Notes: generated from the sequence alone by a model not told the origin. A stretch of DNA of 64,000 nt from Mesonia sp. HuA40 (GCF_008017835.1 NZ_VRLT01000063.1:1-64000); one strand, 5' to 3'; shown: positions 43,770 through 53,340, counted from the first letter of the stretch. Made by a program: numbers and translations.

Positions 43770-43799
43770 TATAAACCCGTTTAATTAAACGGGTTTATA
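43770..43799 (+). terminator. Perfect 30-bp palindrome, probable terminator of fadD
   Basis: Arms TATAAACCCGTTTAA and TTAAACGGGTTTATA are exact complements with no loop bases. The T tail is weak (ACTTTTAC), so a protein-binding role is also possible. Confidence 0.6.
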
Positions 43800-44048
43800 C
43801 TTTTACTAAAAATGTTGTTACCCCTAAAATTGAAGCAAAATTAAAAGCTAAAAAATTACTTATTTTTAAGTTCCTTTCCGTTATCATTCACCCATCATCT
43901 GACCCGCTAATCTACAATCGCTCTTTAACACAAGGAAATCTCTATTTATTCTTTTATAATCCTCAGGGTAATAAAATAGTTCTACCTATTTTTTAATTGA
44001 AATTAATTTCCTAAATTTCTCTAATCAAGGGCGTAATAATTTACCTAT

Positions 44049-44068
44049 ATACTATGCGTGCATAATAT
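44049..44068. promoter_or_regulatory. Candidate MarR operator
   Basis: The dyad TATGC-GT-GCATA (44053-44064) extends to ATA-N-TATGC-GT-GCATA-N-TAT over 20 bp. It overlaps the -33 region of the marR promoter. Size and position fit autoregulation by the MarR protein encoded just downstream; binding is inferred. Confidence 0.5.
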
Positions 44069-44075
44069 TTTTTAT

Positions 44076-44083
44076 TATCTTTG
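44076..44083 (+). promoter_or_regulatory. -7 promoter box of the marR-fadN-fadA-fadE operon
   Basis: TATCTTTG matches TAnnTTTG 17 nt before the marR ATG, which predicts a leader of about ten nucleotides. Confidence 0.6.
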
Positions 44084-44100
44084 AGAGAATCAATTACCAT

Positions 44101-44553
44101 ATGAAAGAAAAAACAATCGATTACCTCTTAAGAGCCACTTGGATTGCGGTAGCCAAGATGTACAATGAGGAAGCCAGTAAAAAAGGAAGCACTATGGCAA
44201 CCGGATTTGCCCTTTTAAATATTGACCCTGAAGAAGGAACGCCTTCTACCTCTCTGGGACCCAAAATGGGCATGGAGGCAACCAGTCTTTCTCGTACTTT
44301 AAGAAGTATGGAGGATAAAGGGTTAATTGTACGCAAAAAAAATCCGGAAGACGGAAGAAGTGTCTTAATTCAACTAACCGATTTTGGTAAAGAAATGCGC
44401 GCATTTTCAAAACAAGTGGTACTTAAATTTGATGAAGCGGTGCACCGCGAAATAAATCAGGAAGATTTAGATACTTTTAGTAAGGTTGCCCAAACAATTA
44501 TGGACTTGATCAACAATAAAAAAATTTATAAAAAACAAACTCCTTCAAAATGA
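44101..44553 (+). CDS. MarR-family transcriptional regulator
   Basis: The 150-residue protein has the MarR winged helix-turn-helix: ATGFALLNIDPEEGTPSTSL then GPKMGMEATSLSRTLRSMED and the wing KGLIVRKKNPEDGRSVLIQL. Helices on each side provide dimerisation. It overlaps fadN by 4 nt (ATGA) and leads a beta-oxidation operon. Control of fatty-acid degradation, with an acyl-CoA or fatty acid as ligand, is a reasonable inference. A dyad in its own promoter is a candidate operator. Other bacteria use FadR regulators of the GntR or TetR families for this task. Confidence 0.92.
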   Translation: MKEKTIDYLLRATWIAVAKMYNEEASKKGSTMATGFALLNIDPEEGTPSTSLGPKMGMEATSLSRTLRSMEDKGLIVRKKNPEDGRSVLIQLTDFGKEMRAFSKQVVLKFDEAVHREINQEDLDTFSKVAQTIMDLINNKKIYKKQTPSK

Positions 44554-46961
44554 TGATGAAAAGAACAATTAAAAAAGTAGCAGTAATAGGTTCTGGAATT
44601 ATGGGAAGCGCAATTGCTTGTCATTTCGCCAATATAGGAGTCGAGGTTTTACTGCTCGACATTGTACCTAGAGAACCTAATGAACAGGAAAAAAAGAAAG
44701 GCCTAAGTCTAGAAGATAAAAGTGTTAGAAATCGTATTGTGAATGAAGCGCTTAAAAACGCTTTGAAGTCTAAGCCTTCACCTATATATCATCAAGATTT
44801 CGCTAAACGTATACAAACGGGAAATTTAGAAGACGACATAAAGCTTGTAAACCAAGTAGATTGGATAATTGAGGTTGTTGTTGAGCGACTAGACATAAAA
44901 AAACAAGTTTTCGATAATATAGAAAAACACAGAAAACCCGGTACTTTAATTACTTCAAATACTTCTGGAATCCCTATAAAATTCATGAATGAAGGCAGAA
45001 GTGAAGATTTCAAGAAACATTTTTGTGGTACGCACTTCTTTAATCCACCTCGATATTTACGTCTTTTCGAAATTATTCCTGGTCCCGATACCAAGCCAGA
45101 GGTAATTTCCTTTTTAAACGAATACGGAAAAAAATTCCTCGGTAAGAAATCGGTTATTGCCAAAGACACACCGGCATTTATTGGTAATCGTATTGGCATC
45201 TTTAGCATAATGAGTCTATTTCATACGGTGAAAGAGATGGGTATGACAATTGAGGAGGTTGATAAACTAACTGGACCGGTTATTGGGCGGCAAAAATCGG
45301 CTACTTTTAGAACAGTAGACGTGGTAGGTCTAGACACTTTGGTTCACGTAGCTAACGGACTTTATGAAAATGTAGCTCACGATGAACAACACGAACTCTT
45401 TAAACTTCCTGACTTTATAAAAACAATGATGGAAAACAACTGGCTAGGAAGTAAAACTGGGCAAGGGTTCTATAAAAAAGAAAAAAAGAAAGATGGCTCT
45501 AGTGAAATCAAATCACTTGACCTTAATACACTCGAATACCGAGATCGCAAACGTGCCTCTTTTGCTACTTTAGAGCTTACAAAAACAATTGATCGCGTTG
45601 CCAATCGCTTTGAAGTTTTGATAAAAGGAAAAGACAAGGCTGGAGAATTTTACCGTAAAAATTTTGCCGCTCTTTTCGCTTATGTATCCAATCGTATTCC
45701 CGAAATTACCGATGAGCTTTATAAAATTGATGATGCGATGCAAGCCGGATTTGGTTGGGAACACGGCCCGTTTCAAATCTGGGATGCCATAGGTGTTGCA
45801 AAAGGAATAAAAATGATGGCTGAACAAGGCATCGAACCTGCAAATTGGGTAAATGAAATGCTTGAAGCTGGATGCGATTCATTTTATACAGTAAAAGACG
45901 GGAAAACCTACTTCTACGATATTCCTAATAAAAGAATGCAGCCAGTACCGGGGCAAGATGCGTTTATTATTTTAGACAATATAAGAGATACCAAAGCTGT
46001 ATTTAAAAATAGCGGAGTAGTAGTCGAAGATTTAGGCGATGGTATTTTAAATGTAGAGTTTAGAAGTAAAATGAATGCTATTGGAGGTGATGTTCTTGAC
46101 GGATTAAATAAAGCAATCGATTTGGCTGAGAAAGAATACCAAGGACTTGTTGTAGCCAATAACGGTCAAAATTTTTCTGTAGGTGCTAATATCGGAATGA
46201 TTTTCATGATGGCGGTAGAGCAAGAATATGACGAACTAAATATGGCTATCAAGTATTTTCAAGACACCATGATGCGTATGCGTTACTCCTCTATACCTAC
46301 CGTTGCGGCCCCGCATAATATGACCTTAGGTGGAGGTTGTGAACTTTCGCTTCACGCCGACAAGGTAGTAGCCCACGCAGAAACCTATATTGGTTTGGTT
46401 GAGTTTGGCGTTGGTGTAATTCCTGGTGGCGGTGGTTCTAAGGAGATGACTTTGAGAGCAGCAGATACCTATCAAAAAGACGATGTAGAATTAAATCGTT
46501 TACGGGAACACTTTTTAACCATTGGTATGGCAAAGGTTTCTACATCTGCTTATGAAGCATACGATTTAAACATATTACAACCCGGAAAAGACATTGTGGT
46601 GGTGAATAAAGACCGACAATTGGCTATTGCTAAAAAACAAGCATTATTAATGGTAGAAAATGCTTATACGCAACCTATCAAGCGTCAAGATATTAAAGTT
46701 TTAGGTAAACAAGCGCTAGGGGCCTTTTATGTTGGTACAGATCAAATGCTTGCCGGAAACTACATTAGTGAGCACGATAAAAAAATTGCCAATAAATTAG
46801 CTTATGTAATGGCTGGTGGTGATTTATCGGCCGCTGCACAAGTTAGTGAGCAATATTTGCTAGACCTAGAGCGTGAAGCATTCTTATCGCTTACTGGAGA
46901 AAGAAAGACGCTTGAGCGATTACAACACATGCTTAAAAAAGGAAAACCGCTAAGAAACTAA
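44550..46961 (+). CDS. fadN: 3-hydroxyacyl-CoA dehydrogenase / enoyl-CoA hydratase
   Basis: This bifunctional beta-oxidation enzyme hydrates enoyl-CoA and oxidises 3-hydroxyacyl-CoA with NAD. In the 803-residue protein the dehydrogenase comes first: VAVIGSGIMGSAIACHFANI (NAD site), SNTSGIPIKF, HFCGTHFFNPPRYLRLFEII and KDTPAFIGNRIG. A second dehydrogenase-type helical domain follows, then a crotonase domain (about 490-690: NNGQNFSVGANIGMIF; HNMTLGGGCELSLHADKVVA). This order is opposite to E. coli FadB and the same as Bacillus FadN. It overlaps marR by 4 nt and precedes fadA. Confidence 0.94.
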   Translation: MMMKRTIKKVAVIGSGIMGSAIACHFANIGVEVLLLDIVPREPNEQEKKKGLSLEDKSVRNRIVNEALKNALKSKPSPIYHQDFAKRIQTGNLEDDIKLVNQVDWIIEVVVERLDIKKQVFDNIEKHRKPGTLITSNTSGIPIKFMNEGRSEDFKKHFCGTHFFNPPRYLRLFEIIPGPDTKPEVISFLNEYGKKFLGKKSVIAKDTPAFIGNRIGIFSIMSLFHTVKEMGMTIEEVDKLTGPVIGRQKSATFRTVDVVGLDTLVHVANGLYENVAHDEQHELFKLPDFIKTMMENNWLGSKTGQGFYKKEKKKDGSSEIKSLDLNTLEYRDRKRASFATLELTKTIDRVANRFEVLIKGKDKAGEFYRKNFAALFAYVSNRIPEITDELYKIDDAMQAGFGWEHGPFQIWDAIGVAKGIKMMAEQGIEPANWVNEMLEAGCDSFYTVKDGKTYFYDIPNKRMQPVPGQDAFIILDNIRDTKAVFKNSGVVVEDLGDGILNVEFRSKMNAIGGDVLDGLNKAIDLAEKEYQGLVVANNGQNFSVGANIGMIFMMAVEQEYDELNMAIKYFQDTMMRMRYSSIPTVAAPHNMTLGGGCELSLHADKVVAHAETYIGLVEFGVGVIPGGGGSKEMTLRAADTYQKDDVELNRLREHFLTIGMAKVSTSAYEAYDLNILQPGKDIVVVNKDRQLAIAKKQALLMVENAYTQPIKRQDIKVLGKQALGAFYVGTDQMLAGNYISEHDKKIANKLAYVMAGGDLSAAAQVSEQYLLDLEREAFLSLTGERKTLERLQHMLKKGKPLRN

Positions 46962-47043
46962 TTATAGAATTCTCTATAAAATCAATTAGTGAAAACTCTT
47001 AAAAAAAGCATATCAAAAATAAATCGATTAAAAATAGAAAGAA

Positions 47044-48234
47044 ATGAACAAAACAGCATACATAGTAAAAGCGTATAGAACCGCAATAGGAAAATCTTCT
47101 CGAGGTGTTTTCAGATTTAAAAGACCCGATGAATTGGCAGCCGAAACCATCGATTATATGATCAAAGAATTGCCCAACCTGGATAAAAAAAGAATAGATG
47201 ATGTTATCGTAGGAAACGCCATGCCCGAAGCCGAACAAGGATTAAATATAGGTAGATTGATTTCTTTAATGGGGCTAAAAATTGAAGATGTGCCAGGCGT
47301 AACAGTTAATCGTTATTGCGCATCAGGATTGGAAACTATCGCTATGGCCACCGCAAAAATTCAAAGTGGCCACGCAGATTGTATAATCGCGGGAGGAGTA
47401 GAGAGTATGAGCTATATTCCTATGGGAGGATATAAACCTGTACCCGATTATCAAGTAGCAAAAGAAGGAAATGAAGATTATTATTGGGGAATGGGCCTAA
47501 CGGCAGAAGCTGTGGCTAATCAATATAAAGTCTCGCGTGAAGATCAAGATGAGTTCGCCTTTAATTCACACCAAAAAGCATTAAAAGCACAGGCAGAAGA
47601 TAGGTTTCAAGAGCAAATTGTGCCTATACAAATAGATGAAACCTATGTTGAAGACGGCAAAAAGAAAACAAGAACCTATACCGTAAATAAAGATGAAGGT
47701 CCGCGGGCAGACACTTCCAAAGAAGCTTTGGCTAAATTGCGCCCTGTTTTTGCTCAAGGCGGAAGTGTTACTGCTGGAAACTCCTCACAAACTAGTGATG
47801 GAGCGGCATTTACTATTGTAATGAGCGAAGCAATGGTCAAAGAGCTTAATCTAGAACCAATAGCACGATTAGTAAGCTACACTGCCGTTGGTGTAGAACC
47901 AAGAATTATGGGAATAGGCCCTGTAAAGGCTATCCCCAAAGCTTTAAAGCAAGCAGGATTAAGCCTTCAAGACATGGAGCTTATTGAGTTAAACGAAGCT
48001 TTTGCCTCACAATCTTTAGCGGTTAGCCGCGAATTAAATTTAAATACAGAAATTTTAAACGTGAATGGTGGCGCAATTGCGCTAGGACATCCCTTAGGCT
48101 GTACCGGAGCTAAGCTAAGTGTGCAACTATTTGACGAAATGCGTAAAAGAAACCTGCAAAACAAATATGGTATGGTGACCATGTGCGTAGGAACGGGACA
48201 AGGAGCAGCTGGCGTATACGAATTTATAAATTAA
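47044..48234 (+). CDS. fadA: Acetyl-CoA acyltransferase (3-ketoacyl-CoA thiolase)
   Basis: Thiolase cleaves 3-ketoacyl-CoA to acetyl-CoA and a shortened acyl-CoA. The 396-residue protein has nucleophilic Cys in [15 protein letters not shown], the loop [13 protein letters not shown], histidine in [20 protein letters not shown] and the second cysteine in [16 protein letters not shown]. It belongs to the degradative thiolase type by operon context. It lies 82 nt after fadN and 25 nt before fadE on the same strand. Confidence 0.95.
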   Translation: MNKTAYIVKAYRTAIGKSSRGVFRFKRPDELAAETIDYMIKELPNLDKKRIDDVIVGNAMPEAEQGLNIGRLISLMGLKIEDVPGVTVNRYCASGLETIAMATAKIQSGHADCIIAGGVESMSYIPMGGYKPVPDYQVAKEGNEDYYWGMGLTAEAVANQYKVSREDQDEFAFNSHQKALKAQAEDRFQEQIVPIQIDETYVEDGKKKTRTYTVNKDEGPRADTSKEALAKLRPVFAQGGSVTAGNSSQTSDGAAFTIVMSEAMVKELNLEPIARLVSYTAVGVEPRIMGIGPVKAIPKALKQAGLSLQDMELIELNEAFASQSLAVSRELNLNTEILNVNGGAIALGHPLGCTGAKLSVQLFDEMRKRNLQNKYGMVTMCVGTGQGAAGVYEFIN

Positions 48235-48259
48235 ACCAACACCCTATAAAAGAAAAACT

Positions 48260-50065
48260 ATGAGTACAGAAAAAAATAAAGAAATACTTCGCGGCGGTCA
48301 ATTTTTAGTAAAAGAAACTCCGTGTGAAGCGGTCTTTACCCCCGAAGATTTTACCGAAGAACAAAAAATGATGCGAGACTCGGTTAAAGAGTTTGTCGAT
48401 AGAGAAATTTGGCCTAAAAAAGAGGAGTTTGAAAAGAAAAACTACCAACTAACCGAAGACATCATGAAAAAATTAGGTGAGTTAGGTTTCCTAGGAGTAG
48501 CCGTGCCCGAAGAATACGACGGTTTGGGTATGGGCTTTGTATCTACCATGCTGGTTTGCGATTATATATCTGGAGCAACAGGGTCTATTGCTACTGCTTT
48601 TGGAGCCCATACAGGTATTGGCACCATGCCCATAACCTTGTATGGTACCGAAGAGCAAAAAAAGAAATATGTCCCAAAACTTGCAACAGGAGAGTGGTTT
48701 GGCGCATATTGCTTAACCGAGCCTGGAGCAGGAAGTGATGCTAATTCGGGTAAAACAAAGGCTGTTTTAACAGAAGACGAAAAACATTACCTCATAAGTG
48801 GCCAAAAAATGTGGATATCAAATGCAGGATTCGCCAATCTTTTTATCGTATTTGCCCGTATCGAAGATGACAAAAACATTACGGGATTTATTGTAGAAAA
48901 CGACCCAGAAAATGGCATTAGCTTTGGCGAAGAAGAAAAAAAGTTAGGAATTCACTCCTCTTCTACCCGACAAGTATTTTTTAACGAAACCAAAGTACCG
49001 GTAGAAAACATGCTTTCAGAACGTGGCAATGGATTCAAAATAGCTATGAATGCCTTGAATGTAGGCCGAATAAAATTAGCTGCCGCCTGTTTAGACGCTC
49101 AAAGAAGAGTCACCGAAGGAGCGGTAAAATATGCCAATGAGCGTGTACAATTCGACACCCCAATTGCCAATTTTGGAGCCATAAAATATAAGCTAGCCGA
49201 AATGGCAACCTCTACCTACGTAGGCGAATCGGCTTCTTATCGTGCAGCAAAAAATATAGAAGACCGCATCGCAATCCGTCAAGCCGATGGAAATTCTCAC
49301 GCCGAAGCCGAACTGAAAGGAGTTGAAGAATATGCTATTGAATGCTCTATTTTAAAGGTAGCCTGCTCAGAAGATATTCAAAACTGCAGTGATGAAGGTA
49401 TTCAGGTGTTTGGTGGTATGGGCTTTTCTGCAGATACCCCAATGGAATCTGCTTGGCGCGATGCCCGTATTTCTCGAATTTATGAGGGAACCAATGAAAT
49501 TAACCGAATGCTTGCTGTGGGTATGTTGGTAAAAAAGGCCATGAAAGGGCACGTCGATTTATTGGGACCTGCTATGGCTGTCGCCGATGAACTTACCGGT
49601 ATTCCTTCTTTCGACAAACCTGATTATAGCGAACTATTTGCAGAGGAAAAAGAAATGATTGCCAAACTTAAAAAGGTGTTTTTAATGGTGGCGGGTAGTG
49701 CTGTACAAAAGTTTGGTCCGCAATTGGAAGAACACCAACAATTGCTTCTAGCTGCCGCGGATATACTTATTGAAATTTACATGGCTGAGTCTGCCATTTT
49801 AAGAACCGAGAAAAATGTGAAACGTTATGGTGAAGAAAAACAAACTGAGCAAATTGCTATGAGTAAGCTATACCTTTATAACGCTGTTGATATTATTGGT
49901 CAAAAAGCAAAAGAAGGTATCTTTTCATTCACCGAAGGTGATGAACAACGCATGATGCTAATGGGCTTAAAGAGATTTACAAAGTATCAAAATATGCCTA
50001 ATGTAGTAGCTCTTCGAAATGAAATTGCAGATAAGTTAATTGAAGAAAATAAATATTGTTTTTAA
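48260..50065 (+). CDS. fadE: Acyl-CoA dehydrogenase
   Basis: This FAD enzyme performs the first oxidation of beta-oxidation. The 601-residue protein is longer than the 380-residue short-chain type. It has the N-terminal helical domain (VKEFVDREIWPKKEEFEKKN) and the beta domain (WFGAYCLTEPGAGSDANSGK; MWISNAGFANLFIVFARIED). The helical domain has GMGFSADTPMESAWRDARIS and RIYEGTNEINRMLAVGMLVK, with the catalytic Glu in YEGTNE. An extra C-terminal helical region of about 150 residues resembles VLCAD and Bacillus FadE. It closes the operon and is followed by a terminator. Confidence 0.95.
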   Translation: MSTEKNKEILRGGQFLVKETPCEAVFTPEDFTEEQKMMRDSVKEFVDREIWPKKEEFEKKNYQLTEDIMKKLGELGFLGVAVPEEYDGLGMGFVSTMLVCDYISGATGSIATAFGAHTGIGTMPITLYGTEEQKKKYVPKLATGEWFGAYCLTEPGAGSDANSGKTKAVLTEDEKHYLISGQKMWISNAGFANLFIVFARIEDDKNITGFIVENDPENGISFGEEEKKLGIHSSSTRQVFFNETKVPVENMLSERGNGFKIAMNALNVGRIKLAAACLDAQRRVTEGAVKYANERVQFDTPIANFGAIKYKLAEMATSTYVGESASYRAAKNIEDRIAIRQADGNSHAEAELKGVEEYAIECSILKVACSEDIQNCSDEGIQVFGGMGFSADTPMESAWRDARISRIYEGTNEINRMLAVGMLVKKAMKGHVDLLGPAMAVADELTGIPSFDKPDYSELFAEEKEMIAKLKKVFLMVAGSAVQKFGPQLEEHQQLLLAAADILIEIYMAESAILRTEKNVKRYGEEKQTEQIAMSKLYLYNAVDIIGQKAKEGIFSFTEGDEQRMMLMGLKRFTKYQNMPNVVALRNEIADKLIEENKYCF

Positions 50066-50088
50066 CTATTAAATTTAGTTATTCCTCC

Positions 50089-50117
50089 AAGCCGCTTAAA
50101 AAAGCGGCTTTTTTTTA
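50089..50117 (+). terminator. Terminator of the fad operon
   Basis: AAGCCGCTT pairs with AAGCGGCTT around AAAA and runs into eight T. Confidence 0.85.
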
Positions 50118-50192
50118 TTAAAAAAAGATTAAAAATGCCTTTTTAACAATTCTATAATAAATTGCCTGCGCTTAAAATGATAATTTGAAACT

Positions 50193-51926
50193 ATGAAAAA
50201 TAATTTCTATTTAAGCATTATATCGGTTCTACTATATTCCATTTTTTCCTTCGCGCAAAGCAATGAAAAAAATGAAGACACTATTTACAGTATGCCTGAA
50301 GCAAAATCTGTAGTAGACACGGCAAAGAGTAAGTTTTTAGCCAATCCTATCAGCGAATATAATGAAGCTTACTTCATTTTAGACAGACTCAACACCAGCA
50401 TAGGGCTACCTCCAAATCAAATTAATTTAGAAACCCCACAAGCAGCATTAGAACATTTTTTAACCAAAGCCGAAGCAGGGAAATATCAAGAAGCCGCCTA
50501 TACCCTTAACTTAAACCTATTACCAAAAACTACGACCATAGAAGAGGCCGCTGTTTTAGCCGAAAAATTTCACTTTGTGCTTAAGCAAAGGGTCAAAATT
50601 GACTGGGATAATCTGGCCGATAGACCCGACGGCCAATTAGACTTTTCTACTACAACCAATAAAGCTGTAGCCGGTAAACCTAGACGCAGTGTTGCCTTTG
50701 GTGCGGTAAAATTAAACAACAGAAACATAGTTTTGCGCGTACAACGTATCAAGTACAAAAATTATGGTGCTTTTTGGCTTGTCTCTTCTAACACGGTTGA
50801 AAATATAGAACCATTATACGCCGAATATGGTCCTAGAAAATTAGACCGAATGATGCCTAATTGGGCACGAGTACAATTGTGGGATACCCCAATCTGGAAA
50901 CCAATAGGCACGCTTTGCATTTTTTTTATTTCTTATTTTTTAGGTAGGCTACTCATTTTTATAATCCGTAAAGGTTTAATCAAGTCTAATAAAATTTGGG
51001 TACAAAGCATTGCGAAAAAGTTAAGTAAACCTGCTGGGATCACCATGGGGATCCTATTTTTTTATATCCTTTTAAATGAATTGATTTCTTTTACGGGAAG
51101 ATACGCTAACACCCTTTATACCGTGTTATTAATAATAGTTATAGGTGCAATCACTTGGTTGATCATGAAGTTGATAGACTACATTATGGTTCATATTGCA
51201 GAAAACCGAATAGGCGATACCAATCCAGAAGAAAATTCTGAGGCACGTATGATGTTAACCTATATTTCGGTAGCTAGAAGAGTTATTACCTTTGTTGTGA
51301 TTATTGTGGGGGTAGCAGTAATTATATCGCAATTTAGAACGTTAGAGCGATTAGGTATTTCTTTAATAGCTTCAGCAGGAGTGGCAACTGTAATCATTGG
51401 TGTAGCAGCCCAAAGCACTTTAGGAAATATTATTGCAGGTATACAAATAGCTATTACCAAACCTGCTAGAATTGGTGATACCGTTATTATAAAAGATGAT
51501 TGGGGCTATGTTGAAGACATTCAATTTACTTATATGGTCGTACGCACGTGGGATTTAAGACGTCTGGTAGTGCCCTTAAAATATGTAGTTTCAAATGTAT
51601 TTGAAAATTGGTCGATGACCAATGCACATCAAATAAGACCCATTATTATACACGCAGACTATACGGTAAATGTAAATAAAATTAGGGCAAAATTTAAAGA
51701 GCTAGTTGAAGCAGATGAAGATTGGGATGGCGAACATCCTCCTAAGGTACAGGTAGTTGAGGCAAACGAAAAAACCATTGAAATAAGAGCGCTATGCAGT
51801 GCCAAAGATGCGAGTCATACCTGGGATTTTCATTGCCGATTAAGAGAGAAGCTTATTACCTACCTCGTAAATCTAGATGCGGGTGCCCATTTACCTACCT
51901 CTCGTTACCAAAATACTCAACAATAA
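50193..51926 (+). CDS. Mechanosensitive channel of the MscS family, with periplasmic domain
   Basis: MscS channels release solutes on hypo-osmotic shock. The 577-residue protein has a signal peptide (KNNFYLSIISVLLYSIFSFA) and a periplasmic N-terminal domain of about 210 residues (EEAAVLAEKFHFVLKQRVKI; LWDTPIWKPIGTLCIFFISY leads into the membrane). Several helices follow. The pore segment is LERLGISLIASAGVATVIIG then VAAQSTLGNIIAGIQIAIT, with the beta domain KPARIGDTVIIKDDWGYVED. The alpha-beta C-terminal domain completes it. No partner gene is evident. A near-match promoter (TAATTTG) lies about 20 nt upstream. Confidence 0.93.
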   Translation: MKNNFYLSIISVLLYSIFSFAQSNEKNEDTIYSMPEAKSVVDTAKSKFLANPISEYNEAYFILDRLNTSIGLPPNQINLETPQAALEHFLTKAEAGKYQEAAYTLNLNLLPKTTTIEEAAVLAEKFHFVLKQRVKIDWDNLADRPDGQLDFSTTTNKAVAGKPRRSVAFGAVKLNNRNIVLRVQRIKYKNYGAFWLVSSNTVENIEPLYAEYGPRKLDRMMPNWARVQLWDTPIWKPIGTLCIFFISYFLGRLLIFIIRKGLIKSNKIWVQSIAKKLSKPAGITMGILFFYILLNELISFTGRYANTLYTVLLIIVIGAITWLIMKLIDYIMVHIAENRIGDTNPEENSEARMMLTYISVARRVITFVVIIVGVAVIISQFRTLERLGISLIASAGVATVIIGVAAQSTLGNIIAGIQIAITKPARIGDTVIIKDDWGYVEDIQFTYMVVRTWDLRRLVVPLKYVVSNVFENWSMTNAHQIRPIIIHADYTVNVNKIRAKFKELVEADEDWDGEHPPKVQVVEANEKTIEIRALCSAKDASHTWDFHCRLREKLITYLVNLDAGAHLPTSRYQNTQQ

Positions 51927-52011
51927 TCGATTTGTTAATTTTTTAATGATTTAGGCCTAAATTTTAAATATAGATTAACGACAAAAATAAATTAATCATA
52001 AAGCCTTGTAG

Positions 52012-52019
52012 TATATTTG
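52012..52019 (+). promoter_or_regulatory. -7 promoter box of the YtxH gene
   Basis: TATATTTG, an exact TAnnTTTG match 23 nt before the start codon. Confidence 0.6.
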
Positions 52020-52042
52020 AATAAATAAAAAACACAACAATT

Positions 52043-52333
52043 ATGAGTAAAGGAAAAGGAAATGTAGTATTAGGAGTTTTAGCGGGTGCTCTAGCTGGAG
52101 CTACAGCAGGTTTATTATTTGCCCCAAAAAAAGGAAAAGACACTAGAAAGCAGATTGCGAGTTCTACACAGGATTATGTAGCAGGTGCTAAAGAGAAAGT
52201 TGATGACGTAAAAAATTCTATTGAGCATAAAATAGAAGCTCTAAAAGCGAAAAAAAATGCTGCCTTAGCAAATAGTAAAGGAGAAGAACTTACCGAAGAG
52301 GCAAAAGCTAAAATACATAACGCAGTCAGCTAA
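52043..52333 (+). CDS. YtxH domain-containing small protein
   Basis: The 96-residue protein has a glycine/alanine-rich membrane segment at the N-terminus (GVLAGALAGATAGLLFAPKK), then GKDTRKQIASSTQDYVAGAK and a long charged amphipathic helix. This is the YtxH/gas-vesicle-like stress protein pattern. In other bacteria such proteins are induced by general stress, so a stress role is inferred. It is a single-gene unit with its own promoter and a bidirectional terminator. Confidence 0.9.
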   Translation: MSKGKGNVVLGVLAGALAGATAGLLFAPKKGKDTRKQIASSTQDYVAGAKEKVDDVKNSIEHKIEALKAKKNAALANSKGEELTEEAKAKIHNAVS

Positions 52334-52355
52334 GCGAAAAATCTATTTAATAAAA

Positions 52356-52382
52356 GCACCCCAAAATTTGGGGTGTTTTTTT
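52356..52382. terminator. Terminator between ytxH and the APP1-like gene
   Basis: CACCCCAAA pairs with TTTGGGGTG and ends in a T run on the forward strand. The reverse gene also ends here, so it may act in both directions. Confidence 0.75.
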
Positions 52383-53340
52383 ATAGCCTATTTTGACTGT
52401 GTTCAACTGCTTCTTTACTTGATTTAAAGTATAGAGCACATACCCCAAGATTACTCATATTGCCTATTATTTTTTCAATATTTTCTTTTTTATTTTGATT
52501 GGTTTGCCTGATGTAAACAGCATATATATTGGCCGGAAAAATCTTTATTATATCTTGATAAATTTGCGCATCTTTTTGTGAATCGTCACCTAAAAGAACA
52601 AATTTCAATTCGGGATAAAACTCTACTATGTGTCTAATTTTATAAAACTTGTGTTGATGATCACCTCTGCCTGTTTTAATAAAATCCCGTAAACCGTTTT
52701 TAATCGCTTTTAATTGAAATACACCTTTTGGCAGCCCATGCAAATCCGTAAAGGAACTTATAAAATTATATAAATTCCACTCACTGCTACTCACATAAAA
52801 AAAAGCATTGTGTTTATTTTGATCCTCTCTACCTAGTTTTTCTAGTTCTCGATAATGATTAACCACCCCAGTAAAAACTTTTCGCTTGTATAAGTTTTTG
52901 GTAAGCATAACATAAAGTTTTTTAAAAAAACTACTGGAATGGGAAATTAAAAATGTATCATCAATGTCTGAAATAACACCATATTCTCCAGGATATGGCT
53001 TTATAAATTCGCCTTTTTTACTTAATGTCTGTTTTTCATCATTCACTGTGACCTTGAAAGTATGCCAACCAGAACTTAAACTTTTTTCATAGGGAATCAT
53101 CACTCGAAAATGTCCATCGTCTAACGTCTTAGTCGTCTGCTTTATATTGCCAAAGCTTATTGTAATTGAGATATTAGCCAATGTTTTTACTCTAAACATT
53201 TGAAAAACCTGTTTAGCATGCTTCCATCCCTTTAGATCTAATTTAAATATGTCTGGCGTATGTTTTTCAAATACATGCCCCATTATCAAGATCTTCCTTT
53301 GGTTGGCGTAACCTCTATAAATTTTTAAATCTTTTGGCAT
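52381..53340 (-). CDS. APP1-like phosphatidate phosphatase family protein (DUF2183)
   Basis: The 319-residue protein contains the DUF2183/APP1 catalytic domain. A HAD-like DxDxT motif is GVISDIDDTFLISHSS (about 143-158), followed by YRKREL-type helices (FTGVVNHYRELEKLG) and YVSSSEWNLYNFI. GRGDHQHKFYKI and KFVLLGDDSQKDAQIYQDII complete the site. The N-terminal 130 residues are beta-rich. The yeast relative APP1 dephosphorylates phosphatidic acid to diacylglycerol; the same reaction is inferred here. It is transcribed divergently from a diacylglycerol-kinase-family gene, 69 nt away. No signal peptide is visible. Confidence 0.87.
   Translation of the reverse strand: MPKDLKIYRGYANQRKILIMGHVFEKHTPDIFKLDLKGWKHAKQVFQMFRVKTLANISITISFGNIKQTTKTLDDGHFRVMIPYEKSLSSGWHTFKVTVNDEKQTLSKKGEFIKPYPGEYGVISDIDDTFLISHSSSFFKKLYVMLTKNLYKRKVFTGVVNHYRELEKLGREDQNKHNAFFYVSSSEWNLYNFISSFTDLHGLPKGVFQLKAIKNGLRDFIKTGRGDHQHKFYKIRHIVEFYPELKFVLLGDDSQKDAQIYQDIIKIFPANIYAVYIRQTNQNKKENIEKIIGNMSNLGVCALYFKSSKEAVEHSQNRL

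Larger units (their letters stand above)
43712..44100. other. 389-nt intergenic region between fadD and marR
   Basis: No gene is visible on either strand. It holds a perfect 30-bp palindrome, probably the fadD terminator (43770-43799). About 240 nt of AT-rich sequence without obvious structure follow. A 20-bp imperfect dyad (44049-44068) and the marR -7 box (44076-44083) complete it. Confidence 0.7.

Noticed and set aside
44792-45208. 138-residue antisense frame inside fadN
   Set aside because: It is the longest shadow frame seen, but the sense strand has unmistakable dehydrogenase motifs and the antisense product has no domain or promoter.
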